From Butyricicoccus pullicaecorum DSM 23266 (GTDB taxonomy: Bacteria; Bacillota; Clostridia; Oscillospirales; Butyricicoccaceae): DNA of 64,000 nt. Each line of letters begins with the position of its first letter. The stretch's first letter is position 1. Positions 48,465 through 58,039 of this stretch are shown in pieces. The stretch is from positions 195,261 to 259,260 of the forward strand of contig NZ_FUXW01000003.1 of NCBI RefSeq assembly GCF_900167005.1. The letters are read 5' to 3'. Under the pieces are notes generated by a model, which was not told the DNA's origin, did no database searches, and saw only the letters and a list, made by a program, of their open reading frames with translations. The translations under genes and the position numbers were made by a program.

Positions 48465-49634
48465 TTAGTGATGGAACAGGCGCGCACCAGTGAACGACAT
48501 GACAATGCCGTACTTGTTTGCGGTCATGATGACATGATCGTCACGGATGGAGCCGCCCGGCTGTACGATATACTGTACACCGGACTTGCGTGCGCGCTCA
48601 ACGTTGTCACCGAACGGGAAGAACGCGTCCGAACCGACGGTGACACCGGTCTGGGTTACAATCCACGCCTGCTTTTCCTCGCGGGTCAGCACTTCGGGCT
48701 TGACCTTAAAGGTATTCTGCCAAACGCCCTCTGCCAGAACGTCCTCGTACTCGTCCGAGATATAGATATCGATTGCGTTATCACGGTCGGGACGGCGGAT
48801 ACCGTCAACAAACTGCAGACCCATTACCTTGGGATGCTGGCGCAGATACCAGTTGTCTGCCTTCTGACCTGCCAGACGGGTGCAGTGGATACGGCTCTGC
48901 TGGCCAGCACCGACGCCGATGGTCTGGCCGTTCTTGACGTAGCAGACCGAGTTAGACTGAGTGTACTTGAGCGTGATGAGCGAAACGATCATATCACGCT
49001 TTGCCTCGTCGGTCAATTCCTTATTGTCAGTAACAATATTGTTCAGCATGTCAGCATCGATCTTGAGGTCGTTGTGACCCTGCTCGAAGGTGATGCCGAA
49101 TACGTCACGACGCTCGATGGCCTTGGGCTCGTAGTTCGCGTCGATCTTGACGACGTTGTAGCCGCCCTTGCGCTTGGTCTTGAGGATAGCAAGGGCTTCG
49201 TCGGTGTAGCCGGGTGCGATGATACCGTCGGACACTTCGACTGCCAGCAGGCGTGCGGTGTCTGCGTCGCACTCATCGGACAGGGCAACCCAGTCACCGT
49301 AAGAGCACAGGCGGTCGGCGCCGCGTGCACGTGCGTATGCGCATGCGATAGGCGACAGCTCGCCCTCAACAAAATAGATGGCCTTCTCGGTGTCGCTCAG
49401 CGGATAGCCCAGCGCGGCACCAGCGGGCGAAACATGCTTAAACGATGCCGCAGCCGGATAGCCGGTTGCCGCCTTGAGCTCGCGCACGAGCTGCCAAGAG
49501 TTGAAGGCATCCAGGAAATTGATATAGCCCGGACGGCCATTGAGCACCTCGATGGGCAGCTCTCCCTCGTCCATAAAGATGCGTGCGGGCTTCTGATTGG
49601 GGTTACAGCCGTATTTCAGCTCTAATTCTTTCAT
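48465..49634 (-). CDS. purH: AICAR formyltransferase (stand-alone, PurH C-terminal type)
   Basis: A 389-residue enzyme matching only the transformylase part of PurH: LKYGCNPNQKPARIF, VLNGRPGYINFLDAFNSWQLV, ASFKHVSPAGAALGYPLS, VSDGIIAPGYTDEALAIL, TNSV-type KYTQSNSVCYVKNGQTIGVGAGQQSRIHCTRLAG with the Lys and His of the active site, and SDAFFPFGDNVERA. It lacks the MGS-like IMP cyclohydrolase domain of bifunctional PurH; that activity is supplied by the next gene upstream. Formyl-THF-dependent step 9 of purine synthesis. Confidence 0.93.
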   Translation of the reverse strand: MKELELKYGCNPNQKPARIFMDEGELPIEVLNGRPGYINFLDAFNSWQLVRELKAATGYPAAASFKHVSPAGAALGYPLSDTEKAIYFVEGELSPIACAYARARGADRLCSYGDWVALSDECDADTARLLAVEVSDGIIAPGYTDEALAILKTKRKGGYNVVKIDANYEPKAIERRDVFGITFEQGHNDLKIDADMLNNIVTDNKELTDEAKRDMIVSLITLKYTQSNSVCYVKNGQTIGVGAGQQSRIHCTRLAGQKADNWYLRQHPKVMGLQFVDGIRRPDRDNAIDIYISDEYEDVLAEGVWQNTFKVKPEVLTREEKQAWIVTQTGVTVGSDAFFPFGDNVERARKSGVQYIVQPGGSIRDDHVIMTANKYGIVMSFTGARLFHH

Positions 49635-49651
49635 GTTTTTGCTGCCTCCGC

Positions 49652-50389
49652 TTACTTCTGATGCTTGTTCTTGATGACGGTCTGGGTCTCGCCGGTCTTG
49701 CGGTTGATATAGCGCACAAAGAGCGAAATCTTATTGTTCTCGTCCAGTGCATTCCACAGCTGATCGGCATAGGTGTCGATGGGGGTATCCTCGACAAAGA
49801 CGCACTTAGGCTCGCCGCGGAAGAAGGGCAGCGGGTTGCCATCGCACATGTAGGTGTGGATGAAGTGACCGCGCCCCTTGACCGGCTTGTCATACTCGAA
49901 GAAGAAGCGCTTGCAGGCATCCGGGTCGCTGTGGAAGTACTTGAGGATGGACAGCGCGTAGGAACCGTCTTCGTTCATCACCGCAGAGATACGGGAGGTG
50001 AAATTGGGCTCGTCGGGCTCAAAGCGACGGGTGCGCAGCGCATCAATGTAGCTCTTGCCCTCGGCCAGTGCGTCGCGGATGGTGTCGGTCTGGTCACCGT
50101 TGGTCACGATGGTGCGGCCGCCGTAAACACGTACCGGATGGTAGATAATGAGCGACGGATCAGAGCACTTGGAGGGGTCGAATGCCTCGGTGCGGATGCC
50201 GTCCTCGGTCTCGGTGAATACACGGTTGCGGCTGTTTTCGCTGCGGCCCATGATGAAATATACCATAACCGAGGTGTCACCATCGGGCGTGGTGCCCATC
50301 ATCAGGCCACGGCCGGGATAGGTATTGCCTTCCAGCTCTTCTGTGATATGAAAAACGTTGGAAAAATCGGAAACGAACATGCTAGACAT
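49652..50389 (-). CDS. IMP cyclohydrolase, PurO-like
   Basis: A 245-residue protein of the IMP_cyclohyd family (Ntn-fold, PurO-like), known from archaea and some Clostridia. TYPGRGLMMGTTPDGDTSVMVYFIMGRSENSRNRVF, YHPVRVYGGRTIVTNGDQTD, EPDEPNFTSRISAVM and GRGHFIHTYMCDGNPLPFF are its segments. It closes the last ring of IMP, completing the step missing from the neighbouring formyltransferase, and lies 17 bases before it in operon order. No PurH-type MGS domain is in the window. Confidence 0.88.
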   Translation of the reverse strand: MSSMFVSDFSNVFHITEELEGNTYPGRGLMMGTTPDGDTSVMVYFIMGRSENSRNRVFTETEDGIRTEAFDPSKCSDPSLIIYHPVRVYGGRTIVTNGDQTDTIRDALAEGKSYIDALRTRRFEPDEPNFTSRISAVMNEDGSYALSILKYFHSDPDACKRFFFEYDKPVKGRGHFIHTYMCDGNPLPFFRGEPKCVFVEDTPIDTYADQLWNALDENNKISLFVRYINRKTGETQTVIKNKHQK

Positions 50390-50410
50390 AGAAAATGCCC
50401 CTTTCAGTTA

Positions 50411-51034
50411 TCATTCAATGGTCACACGGTCATCTTGGACGTGCAGCTTGCCCTGACAGAACAGGCTGACCGCACGCGGCAGCAGAATGTGTTCTGCCTG
50501 CGCCATGACGCGTTTTTGCAGCGTTTCGGGGGTATCGTCCGGCTCGATCTCGACCGCCTTTTGCAGGATGATCGCGCCGCCATCCACGACCTCGGAGACA
50601 AAGTGCACGGTCGCGCCGGTCACCTTGACGCCCTTGCGCAGTGCAGCTTCGTGCACGCGCAGACCGTAGAATCCCTCGCCGCAGAAGGACGGGATGAGGG
50701 ACGGATGGACGTTGATGATCTGATTTTGCCACTTGTGGCAGAAGGAATCGGGCAGGACGGTCATAAAGCCGGCCAGCACGATCAGGCCGATACCGCGTGC
50801 CGTCAGCTTTTCATGCAGCGCCGCACCGTACTGCTCGGCGTCCGCGAAATCGCGGCGGCGCAGCACGTCGGTCTCGATTCCCGCCTTGGCCGCGCGCTCG
50901 AGTGCGTACGCGTCCGGGTTGGACGAGAGCACAAAGTCCAGCTTGCCGTCCTTGATCTCACCGCGTGCCTGCGCGTCGATGAGTGCCTGCAAGTTGGTGC
51001 CGCCGCCCGAGACGAGAACTGCTATCTTGGTCAT
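50411..51034 (-). CDS. purN: Phosphoribosylglycinamide formyltransferase
   Basis: A 207-residue formyl-THF-dependent GAR transformylase. KIAVLVSGGGTNLQALIDA, LVLAGFMTVLPDSFCHKW, the catalytic INVHPSLIPSFCGEGFYGLRVHEA (Asn and His) and VKVTGATVHFVSEVVDGGAII with the Asp are all present. Standard length. It follows purM with 20 bases between and is translated as part of the pur transcript. Confidence 0.96.
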   Translation of the reverse strand: MTKIAVLVSGGGTNLQALIDAQARGEIKDGKLDFVLSSNPDAYALERAAKAGIETDVLRRRDFADAEQYGAALHEKLTARGIGLIVLAGFMTVLPDSFCHKWQNQIINVHPSLIPSFCGEGFYGLRVHEAALRKGVKVTGATVHFVSEVVDGGAIILQKAVEIEPDDTPETLQKRVMAQAEHILLPRAVSLFCQGKLHVQDDRVTIE

Positions 51035-51054
51035 ATCGCTCTCCCCTTCTCGTC

Positions 51055-52095
51055 TTATCGCAGCTGGATACCCTTTTTACCGGTCACGCACTCACCGATG
51101 ATGTAGCCGGTCTCGCCTGCGGCTGCGATGGAAGCGAGCGCCTTGTCTGCGTCCTCCTTGGCAACTGCCATAACCAGACCCAGACCCATATTGAAGGTGT
51201 TGTACATATCGCGCTCCGGGATGTTGCCAGCCTTCTGAATGACGCGGAAGATGGGCAGAACGGGAGCGGCTGCCTGCTCGATGGAAGCGCAGATATTGTT
51301 CGGCAGCATACGCGGAATGTTCTCATAGAAACCGCCGCCGGTGATGTGGCTGATGCCCTTGACATCCACGCCGTTGTCCAGCAGGGTGTTGACTGTCTTA
51401 ACGTAGATCTTGGTCGGGGTCAGCAGTGCTTCACCGATGGTCATGCCCAGCTCGTCACTGTAACGCATAACTGACTTCTCATTGACGCCCAGGGTCTTGC
51501 GCACGAGCGAATAGCCGTTGGAATGTACACCGGAAGAAGCGACACCGATCAGCACGTCGCCAGCCTGCATGCGGCTGCCGTCGATCATCTTGGGCTTGTC
51601 GACCATACCAACCGAGAAGCCCGCGACATCGTACTCGTCCTCGGGATAGAAACCGGGCATCTCAGCCGTCTCGCCGCCGATCAGTGCACAGCCTGCCTGA
51701 CGGCAGCCCTCAGCGATACCGATGACAATATTTGCGACGCGCTCGGGGACATTCTTGCCGACTGCAATGTAGTCGAGGAAGAACAGGGGCTTTGCACCGC
51801 AGCAAGCGATATCATTGACGCACATTGCAACGCAGTCGATGCCGATGGTGTCATGCTTGTTCATCAGGAAGGCCAGCTTGAGCTTGGTGCCCACGCCATC
51901 GGTGCCGGAGACCAGCACCGGCTCCTGCATTCCCTTGAAATCGGGTGCGAACAGACCGCCGAAACCGCCCAGGGTACCGATAACGCCCTTGGTAAAGGTG
52001 CTCTCGACGTGGGGCTTCATGAGCTTAACGGCCTCATAGCCTGCAACCACGTCAACGCCTGCGGCTTTATAACTTTCAGAACGACTCTCGATCAT
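51055..52095 (-). CDS. purM: Phosphoribosylformylglycinamidine cyclo-ligase
   Basis: A 346-residue AIR synthetase. [76 protein letters not shown] and [18 protein letters not shown] are characteristic. Full length. Step 5 of purine synthesis. It lies 88 bases after purF; no terminator is evident in the gap. Confidence 0.96.
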   Translation of the reverse strand: MIESRSESYKAAGVDVVAGYEAVKLMKPHVESTFTKGVIGTLGGFGGLFAPDFKGMQEPVLVSGTDGVGTKLKLAFLMNKHDTIGIDCVAMCVNDIACCGAKPLFFLDYIAVGKNVPERVANIVIGIAEGCRQAGCALIGGETAEMPGFYPEDEYDVAGFSVGMVDKPKMIDGSRMQAGDVLIGVASSGVHSNGYSLVRKTLGVNEKSVMRYSDELGMTIGEALLTPTKIYVKTVNTLLDNGVDVKGISHITGGGFYENIPRMLPNNICASIEQAAAPVLPIFRVIQKAGNIPERDMYNTFNMGLGLVMAVAKEDADKALASIAAAGETGYIIGECVTGKKGIQLR

Positions 52096-52183
52096 AAAAA
52101 TCTCCCTTCAAAATCATGCAGGGCCTATCGGCCCGGTACGGACGGCAGAAAATGCTGCCATCCGTCCTCTCTCTGACCAAATC

Positions 52184-53644
52184 TTACTGAATTTCCATCT
52201 CAAAAATGTTTTTTTCCACGCTCTCGGGTACCGGCATGGGATAAACGCCGGTAAAGCAAGCGTCACAGAAGGAGCACTTTGCGCCGACTGCAATCTTGTT
52301 TGCCGCCTCAACCGACAGGAAGCCCAGCGAGTCAACACCGATGATCTGGCGCATCTCCTCGACCGTACGGTTATGTGCCAGCAGCTGATCGCGGTCGGGA
52401 ATGTCGGTGCCGAAGAAGCAGGGATGACGGAACGGCGGTGCGGAAATACGCATGTGTACTTCCTTTGCGCCCGCGTCGCGGATGAGCTTGACCAGACGAG
52501 CCACCGTGGTACCACGCACGATGGAGTCGTCGACCATGACAACGCGCTTGCCCTCAACCGTGCGGCGCAGGGCGTTGAGCTTCAGACGTACCGAGCGCTC
52601 ACGCTTGTCCTGACCGGGCTGGATGAAGGTACGGCCAATATAACGATTCTTAATCAGACCCACGCCGTAGGGAATGCCCGAATACTTGGCATAACCGATT
52701 GCGGCAGGGATACCGGAGTCCGGGACACCGATGACGACATCGGCCTCGACCGGGTGCTCCTCGCACAGATAACGTCCGGCCTCCTGGCGAGCTTCGTCGA
52801 CCGAAGCGCCGTCGATGACCGAGTCGGGACGTGCGAAATAAATATACTCAAAGACACAGGCTGCGCTCTTCTCGTGAATGCCGCAGTGCAGCGAGCGAAC
52901 CTCGCCCTTATCGACGACAACGACCTCACCGGGCTCGATATCGCGGACGAACTCTGCGCCCAGTGCATCCAGTGCGCACGACTCAGACGCGAAGATGACC
53001 GCGCCGTCCTCGCGCTTGCCCATGCACAGCGGACGCATGCCGCGCGGGTCACGGGCTGCGATGAGCTTGCGGGGAGACATGACGACGATGGAGTATGCGC
53101 CGATGATCTCCTTCATGGCCTCGACGACCGCCGCCTCGATGGACGGGGTGATCAGGCGCTTGCGCACGATGGCATAGACCAGCGCCTCGGTGTCCGAAGT
53201 CGAGCGGAAGATACCGCCGCCCATCTCCATCTGTCGGCGCAGCTCGGGTGCGTTGACCAGATTGCCGTTATGTGCAACGGCCAGATTGCCCTTGACGTGG
53301 GTGATTGCCAGGGGCTGCGCGTTCTCACGCGAGGGCTGACCGGTGGTCGAGTAGCGGACATGACCAATCGCCATGTTGCCCTGCATGCCGTCCAGAATCT
53401 TCTGGTTAAAGACATCGTTTACCAGACCGACGTCCTTGTGGCAGCGAATCACGCCCTTATTGCACACAGCGATGCCGCAGGCCTCCTGACCGCGGTGCTG
53501 AAGGGCGAAGAGTGCGGTGTATGCCTCATGTGCCGGGCTGATCGGTACGCCTTCGGGTACGTAGATACCGAATACGCCGCATTCCTCGTGAACCGCGTCG
53601 CTATCAAACGGCGTGCGCGGCAGCTTCTTCATTTTATACTTCAT
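52184..53644 (-). CDS. purF: Amidophosphoribosyltransferase (Fe-S type)
   Basis: A 486-residue enzyme for the first committed purine step. A short propeptide ends at HEE before the nucleophilic Cys (CGVFGIYVPEG), as in the Bacillus-type enzyme that must be processed. The GATase II part has ALQHRGQEACGIAVC, GHVRYSTTG and NLAVAHNGNLVN. The PRT part has the PRPP loop VVMVDDSIVRGTT. Cysteines for the [4Fe-4S] cluster, including the terminal pair CSFCDAC, are present. The ATG at 53644 replaces a TTG at 53656. Confidence 0.95.
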   Translation of the reverse strand: MKYKMKKLPRTPFDSDAVHEECGVFGIYVPEGVPISPAHEAYTALFALQHRGQEACGIAVCNKGVIRCHKDVGLVNDVFNQKILDGMQGNMAIGHVRYSTTGQPSRENAQPLAITHVKGNLAVAHNGNLVNAPELRRQMEMGGGIFRSTSDTEALVYAIVRKRLITPSIEAAVVEAMKEIIGAYSIVVMSPRKLIAARDPRGMRPLCMGKREDGAVIFASESCALDALGAEFVRDIEPGEVVVVDKGEVRSLHCGIHEKSAACVFEYIYFARPDSVIDGASVDEARQEAGRYLCEEHPVEADVVIGVPDSGIPAAIGYAKYSGIPYGVGLIKNRYIGRTFIQPGQDKRERSVRLKLNALRRTVEGKRVVMVDDSIVRGTTVARLVKLIRDAGAKEVHMRISAPPFRHPCFFGTDIPDRDQLLAHNRTVEEMRQIIGVDSLGFLSVEAANKIAVGAKCSFCDACFTGVYPMPVPESVEKNIFEMEIQ

Positions 53645-53751
53645 GCTTTTCTGCAACCTCTTAAAACAAACATATCAGGTGGAAAGAAAGGGAGCGTTTC
53701 AGCGGCCGCTGGTCGCCGAAACGCATCCGATTGTTTTTCCGTGTTCTGCTC

Positions 53752-54462
53752 TTACTTGCCCATGACGCGGCGCATGATCTCCTGGTATGCCTCCTCGACA
53801 CCGCCCAGGTCACGACGGAAGCGATCCTTGTCCAGCTTCTCGCCGGTGGTCTTATCCCACAGGCGGCAGGTGTCGGGAGAGATCTCGTCAGCCAGAATGA
53901 TCTTGCCGTCCGGAGTCTTACCGAACTCCAGCTTGAAGTCAACCAGAGTGACGTTCAGGTGATCGAAGTAATCCTTCATGACCTCGTTTACCTTGAATGC
54001 CATTGCCTTGATCTCATTGATCTCGTCCTCGGTTGCCAGACCCAGAGCCAGTGCATGGTAATCGTTGATCAGCGGATCGCCCAGATCGTCGTTCTTGTAG
54101 GAGAACTCAATGGTCGGTGCCTTGAACACGATGCCTTCCTCAACGCCGTAGCGCTTTGCGAAGGAACCAGCGGAAATGTTGCGGATGATGACCTCGAGCG
54201 GTACGATGGAAACCTTCTTGACGACGGTCTCACGCTCGGAGAGCTGCTCAACGAAGTGAGTCGGTACGCCCTGCTGCTCGAGCAGCTGGAACATGTGATT
54301 AGACATGACGTTGTTGATAACGCCCTTGCCCGCAATCTGACCCTTCTTCTGGCCGTTGAATGCGGTCGCATCGTCCTTGTAATCTACAATGTACAGATTC
54401 GGATCGTCGGTTGCGAATACCTTCTTAGCCTTGCCTTCGTACAGCTGTTCTTTCTTCTGCAT
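53752..54462 (-). CDS. purC: SAICAR synthetase
   Basis: A 236-residue ligase joining CAIR and aspartate. [76 protein letters not shown]-like [46 protein letters not shown] are PurC. The ATG at 54462 has AGGAG upstream. Typical bacterial length. It lies between purE and purF in operon order. Confidence 0.96.
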   Translation of the reverse strand: MQKKEQLYEGKAKKVFATDDPNLYIVDYKDDATAFNGQKKGQIAGKGVINNVMSNHMFQLLEQQGVPTHFVEQLSERETVVKKVSIVPLEVIIRNISAGSFAKRYGVEEGIVFKAPTIEFSYKNDDLGDPLINDYHALALGLATEDEINEIKAMAFKVNEVMKDYFDHLNVTLVDFKLEFGKTPDGKIILADEISPDTCRLWDKTTGEKLDKDRFRRDLGGVEEAYQEIMRRVMGK

Positions 54463-54524
54463 GATTCCATTCTCCTTTTATATCTGGTAAATTAAAAAAA
54501 GCAAATTGATCGACCCGGCTGCGC

Positions 54525-55016
54525 TCAGGCGAACTGTGCGCGTACCTTTTCGTCCTTGGCAGCGACCTCATCGGCCATGTCTGCCTTAAACTTGGTCAGC
54601 TGATCGGAAAGTGCTGCATCCTCGATTGCCAGCATCTGTACTGCCAGGATCGCAGCGTTATCTGCACCGTCTACTGCAACGCAGGCAACCGGAATACCCT
54701 TGGGCATCTGCACCATAGAAAGCAGGCTGTCCAGTCCGCCCATCATCGAGGTCTTGATCGGTACACCGATGACCGGAAGCGTGGTATACGCCGCGATGAC
54801 GCCGCCCAGATGTGCTGCCTTACCGGCCGCCGCGATGATCACGCCGAAGCCGTCTGCGCGGGCATTCTTTGCCAGCGTCTCAGCTGCTGCCGGGGTGCGA
54901 TGGGCCGAAACGACGCGCACTTCATAGGGTACACCGAACGCATCGAGTCGCTTCATGCAGCCTTCCATAACCGACAGATCGCTGTCCGACCCCATGACGA
55001 TACAAACCTTTTTCAT
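54525..55016 (-). CDS. purE: N5-CAIR mutase
   Basis: A 163-residue class I Pur[35 protein letters not shown] with the conserved His, [19 protein letters not shown] and [45 protein letters not shown] are its hallmark segments. The ATG at 55016 has AGGAGG upstream; the longer frame runs into the terminator. First gene of the pur operon. No purK is next to it, so N5-CAIR would have to come from elsewhere, or the enzyme may act on CO2-derived CAIR. Confidence 0.96.
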   Translation of the reverse strand: MKKVCIVMGSDSDLSVMEGCMKRLDAFGVPYEVRVVSAHRTPAAAETLAKNARADGFGVIIAAAGKAAHLGGVIAAYTTLPVIGVPIKTSMMGGLDSLLSMVQMPKGIPVACVAVDGADNAAILAVQMLAIEDAALSDQLTKFKADMADEVAAKDEKVRAQFA

Positions 55017-55060
55017 AAGTTTCCTCCTGGCTCCAAAAAATCTTTTTTGCCTAAAAAATA

Positions 55061-55278
55061 AAATGCAGGCGCGGCTCTTCACCGCTTCCTGCATTTATTC
55101 TTAAAAGTATGCAATTCTGCCCTGAACGCCTGCACGATGGGCTAAGAAGACCGTGCTTTTGGGTACAAAGGTGCGACCGCAGGACGGTTTTGAACCGTTC
55201 AGCCAAACATGATTCATGCCGTCACGACCTTTCCCCACGGAATCCGGGCAGTTTATGGAAAACCATTGGTTTCCTCTT
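55061..55278 (-). promoter_or_regulatory. Structured pur leader with terminator and antiterminator
   Basis: Read on the minus strand, a terminator lies 45 bases before purE: AAATGCAGG/CCTGCATTT with inner GCGG/CCGC (55096-55061), then TATTTTTT. The 3' half also pairs with TGCAGGCG at 55134-55127, an antiterminator. That in turn overlaps a stem GCACG/CGTGC (55156-55152 and 55136-55132). Further pairings: CTGCCC/GGGCAG closing 55251-55117, AAAGGT/ACCTTT (55232-55227, 55172-55167) and ACGGTT/AACCGT (55198-55184). Mutually exclusive folds argue for a riboswitch or attenuator. The segment GGTCGTGAC resembles the core of the ZTP riboswitch, but its CCGCCTGGGC segment is not seen, so I give no ligand. 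Confidence 0.7.
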
Positions 55279-55284
55279 GATTCT

Positions 55285-55313
55285 ATTGTACATACCCAGT
55301 TCGGGTTTTGCAA
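55285..55313 (-). promoter_or_regulatory. Promoter of the pur operon
   Basis: Minus strand TTGCAA (55313-55308), 17-base spacer, TACAAT (55290-55285); start near 55278, giving a leader of about 260 nt before purE. No PurBox pair was identified. Confidence 0.78.
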
Positions 55314-55386
55314 GAGAGGTTACCAAAAATCGTACGATTCCACAAAAACGTCCAGACCACACGCGGTCAGGTTGGTGCGAAACGAC

Positions 55387-57627
55387 TTACCTTCCGGCTT
55401 CTGCCGCCTCGATGAGCGCAGCCGCACCACGGCTGTTCTCGTGCTCACGCTCACGCAGCAGGGCTGCGGTGGCGCGTACTTCCTCGTCGAGCTTGCCCGA
55501 GACGCACTCATCAATCAGCGGGCGCAGCTTGTCCGCCGTGACCTCTTCGATCTGAATGCAGGTACGCGAACCGATATATTTGAGGAAGCCGTCGACCTTG
55601 ATGTCGTAGCTCATGCCGATGACCGGTACGCCGCGGCCAGCCGAGAACATCAGCGAGTGCAGACGGATACCGATGACCGTCTTCATGCGTGCGAGCATGC
55701 CAATGGTTTCCTCGATGGGCAGACGGCGCTCGATCATATAATGCGGACAGTGCAGACGGTCAGCGATCATACGCGCCGGGGTCAGGTCGCTCGGGAACTC
55801 AATGGGTACAAAGACCGGGATGAGTCCATAGGTCTCGTATGCGTATTCTGCCGCCTTGACGATCTCGTCCGCAACTGCTTCCAGACCGTTCCAGCTGCGC
55901 AGGCCAAAGCCCAGATACTTGCCGTCGACCGGAATGCCCAGATCTTCCATGACCTGATCCATCTGCGCCTCGCTTGCCGGGTGCAGGATGATGGTCGGGT
56001 CAGCTGCCAGCTTGATCTCGGGTTCTACAATGCCCATGCGGGTCAGCTCACCGCGAGACAGGTCATCACGCAGCGTGATGAGGTCGACCGAGCGGTTGAT
56101 CGTGCGGGTGGTGTGTCTGCGGTTGCCCGGTCGGCGGATGGGGCCGATGCCGCAGCCGTACATCATGACCTTACAGCCCAGCTTTTTGGCTGCATCCAGC
56201 GTAAACAGGTAATATTTGAGCGACCGGGTCGAAGTCACGTCCTGCATGAGGCTGCCGCCGCCGTTGATGTAGAGCACCGAATGGCAGAACCGCCACAGCA
56301 CGGCAAAAATATTGAAGGTGTACACCGCATTCGTGCGATAGAGCAGACGCGTCTCGTCCGGACGGCGCGACATGACCGTAATCGGACGGTCGGGGTCGTA
56401 AGCGCGCATTTCCTGCACGATACCGCGCAGAATCGCATCGTCACCCGCATTGCCCTTGCCGTACGCACCACAGATCACAATGCCGTCGCGTCGGGTCTTG
56501 GGCTTGTGATACAAGCGCAGCAGCTTCTCGTAGTTGGCTTCCTGCGTGCGGCACATGGTGTCGAGCGAGTATTCACGCGTCGCCTTCTCGTACAGACGAT
56601 CGGCAAACAACTTGCGGCGTGCCGGGTCTTTGCCAAACTTGATGAGCTGCTGGGTCAGCGTCTCGTGGTCACGCGGCTGGAAGATATAGCCGTTTTCACC
56701 CGAGTCAATCAGCTCGCTCATGCCGCCGACATCCGAGCAGATGGTCGCACAGTGCTCCAGAACACCCTCCAGAATGGAGTACGGGAAGGTCTCGGACACC
56801 GAGGTCAAAAGGTTAATGTCCATGGACGCAAAGAACTCGTTGACTGGCGATACCCAACCGCAGAACGTCACACGGTCGGCAACGCCCAGGTCTTTCGCCA
56901 GATCGCGCAGCATTTTTTCGTCCTCGCCATCGCCCGCGATGAACAGGCGCAACTGGGGTACTTCCTTGACCGCGCCTGCAAAACCGCGCACACAGGTTGC
57001 GATGTCCTTAACCGCGGTCAGACGCGCAGCAATGCCGCACAGCACATCGTCGGGCGCGATATCCACGTCCCAGTGTTCCTTGCAATAAGCCGCACGGTCA
57101 ACACCCTGCATCGGATTGCCGAAATCCATACCGTTATAGATGGTGAAAATCTTTTCCGGGTTGAAGCCGCGCGAAATGAGCGTGCGCGCCATGCGGTCAG
57201 CGACCGCCTGATGGAAATCCAGAAAGCGCAGCGCGATGGTATTTGCCAGACCGTTCGTCCACTGCTTGAGCGGATTGCCCAGATAGTCATAGCGATAGTC
57301 CGAGTGTACGGTGGTCAGCACCGGAATGTTCATCTTCTTGCCGCGCAGCATCGCGCCGACCAGATTGGCCTTGCCGCCGTGACAGTGAATGACGTCAGGC
57401 TTGAAGTCTGCGATGATCTTGCGCACCTCATCCCGGCAGTACAGCGGGTTGAAACTCGGAATGACGCGCACGTTGATGCCGTTCTTTGCGGCTTCACGCG
57501 GGAACGGGCCGTCGCGGAATGAGATCAGCATGACCTCGTTGCGCTCACGCAGCGCCTGAATGAGCGTCATAATATGGGTCTTTGCGCCGCCGACATCGCC
57601 GCCGCCCATCATTTGTAAAATTCTCAT
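55387..57627 (-). CDS. csaB: Family 4 glycosyltransferase fused to CsaB-type polysaccharide pyruvyltransferase
   Basis: A 746-residue fusion. Residues 1-385 are a GT4 glycosyltransferase (MMGGGDVGGAKTHIMTLIQAL, VIHCHGGKANLVGAML, YNGMDFGNPMQGVD, the nucleotide-sugar ETFPYSILEGVLEHCATICSDVGG). Residues 398-740 are CsaB (IVICGAYGKGNAGDDAILRGIVQEM, YINGGGSLMQDVTSTRSLKYYL, ITLRDDLSRGEL, GIRLHSLMFSAGRGVPVIGMSYDIKVDGFLKYIG). CsaB puts a pyruvate ketal on secondary wall polymer so that SLH domains can bind. ATG 57627 is chosen with AGGAAC upstream. A SLH protein is encoded at 61934 and a flippase at 58040, which fits a wall-polymer role. Confidence 0.9.
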   Translation of the reverse strand: MRILQMMGGGDVGGAKTHIMTLIQALRERNEVMLISFRDGPFPREAAKNGINVRVIPSFNPLYCRDEVRKIIADFKPDVIHCHGGKANLVGAMLRGKKMNIPVLTTVHSDYRYDYLGNPLKQWTNGLANTIALRFLDFHQAVADRMARTLISRGFNPEKIFTIYNGMDFGNPMQGVDRAAYCKEHWDVDIAPDDVLCGIAARLTAVKDIATCVRGFAGAVKEVPQLRLFIAGDGEDEKMLRDLAKDLGVADRVTFCGWVSPVNEFFASMDINLLTSVSETFPYSILEGVLEHCATICSDVGGMSELIDSGENGYIFQPRDHETLTQQLIKFGKDPARRKLFADRLYEKATREYSLDTMCRTQEANYEKLLRLYHKPKTRRDGIVICGAYGKGNAGDDAILRGIVQEMRAYDPDRPITVMSRRPDETRLLYRTNAVYTFNIFAVLWRFCHSVLYINGGGSLMQDVTSTRSLKYYLFTLDAAKKLGCKVMMYGCGIGPIRRPGNRRHTTRTINRSVDLITLRDDLSRGELTRMGIVEPEIKLAADPTIILHPASEAQMDQVMEDLGIPVDGKYLGFGLRSWNGLEAVADEIVKAAEYAYETYGLIPVFVPIEFPSDLTPARMIADRLHCPHYMIERRLPIEETIGMLARMKTVIGIRLHSLMFSAGRGVPVIGMSYDIKVDGFLKYIGSRTCIQIEEVTADKLRPLIDECVSGKLDEEVRATAALLREREHENSRGAAALIEAAEAGR

Positions 57628-57761
57628 GCAGTTCCTCCATGATTGTTTTCTCGTATCCATACCCTATTATACACAATTCCTGCCCGATTGCAATTTCTGT
57701 CCCGAGGTGTTATACTAAAAAACAATCAAAAACCTCTGTCCGACACAAAGGATGGTGTATT

Positions 57762-58013
57762 ATGAATTATCGAACCGCTTATTGGCTGTCTATTTTCCTG
57801 TGGCTTGCCGGATTCATTCTCCTGATTCTCGGAGGCATTTCCGCGCTTAGCGCACGCGTCCAATGGCCGATGTATCTGGGGTTTCTTGCAATCGTTGCAG
57901 GCATCGCAACCGACTTGCTGTTCTACCGCTGTCCGCACTGCGGTAAATCTCTAATCAGTGTCCGGGGTTCGATTCCTTCCTTCTGCCCATTTTGCGGTCG
58001 GCCGCTTGATTAG
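57762..58013 (+). CDS. Small two-helix membrane protein with C-terminal zinc ribbon
   Basis: An 83-residue protein: two membrane helices (YWLSIFLWLAGFILLILGG and MYLGFLAIVAGIATDLLFY) followed by a zinc ribbon CPHCGKSL...CPFCGRPL. AAAGGATGG precedes the ATG at 57762; the longer frame from 57582 overlaps the divergent glycosyltransferase start. It lies 26 bases before the flippase gene, probably in one unit. Function unknown. Confidence 0.8.
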   Translation: MNYRTAYWLSIFLWLAGFILLILGGISALSARVQWPMYLGFLAIVAGIATDLLFYRCPHCGKSLISVRGSIPSFCPFCGRPLD

Positions 58014-58039
58014 ACTATGTTTCAAAAAGGATTCTGCCC

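Noticed and set aside
55061-55278. ZTP riboswitch call for the pur leader
   Set aside because: GGTCGTGAC fits one conserved segment, but the CCGCCTGGGC segment was not found, so the class is left open.
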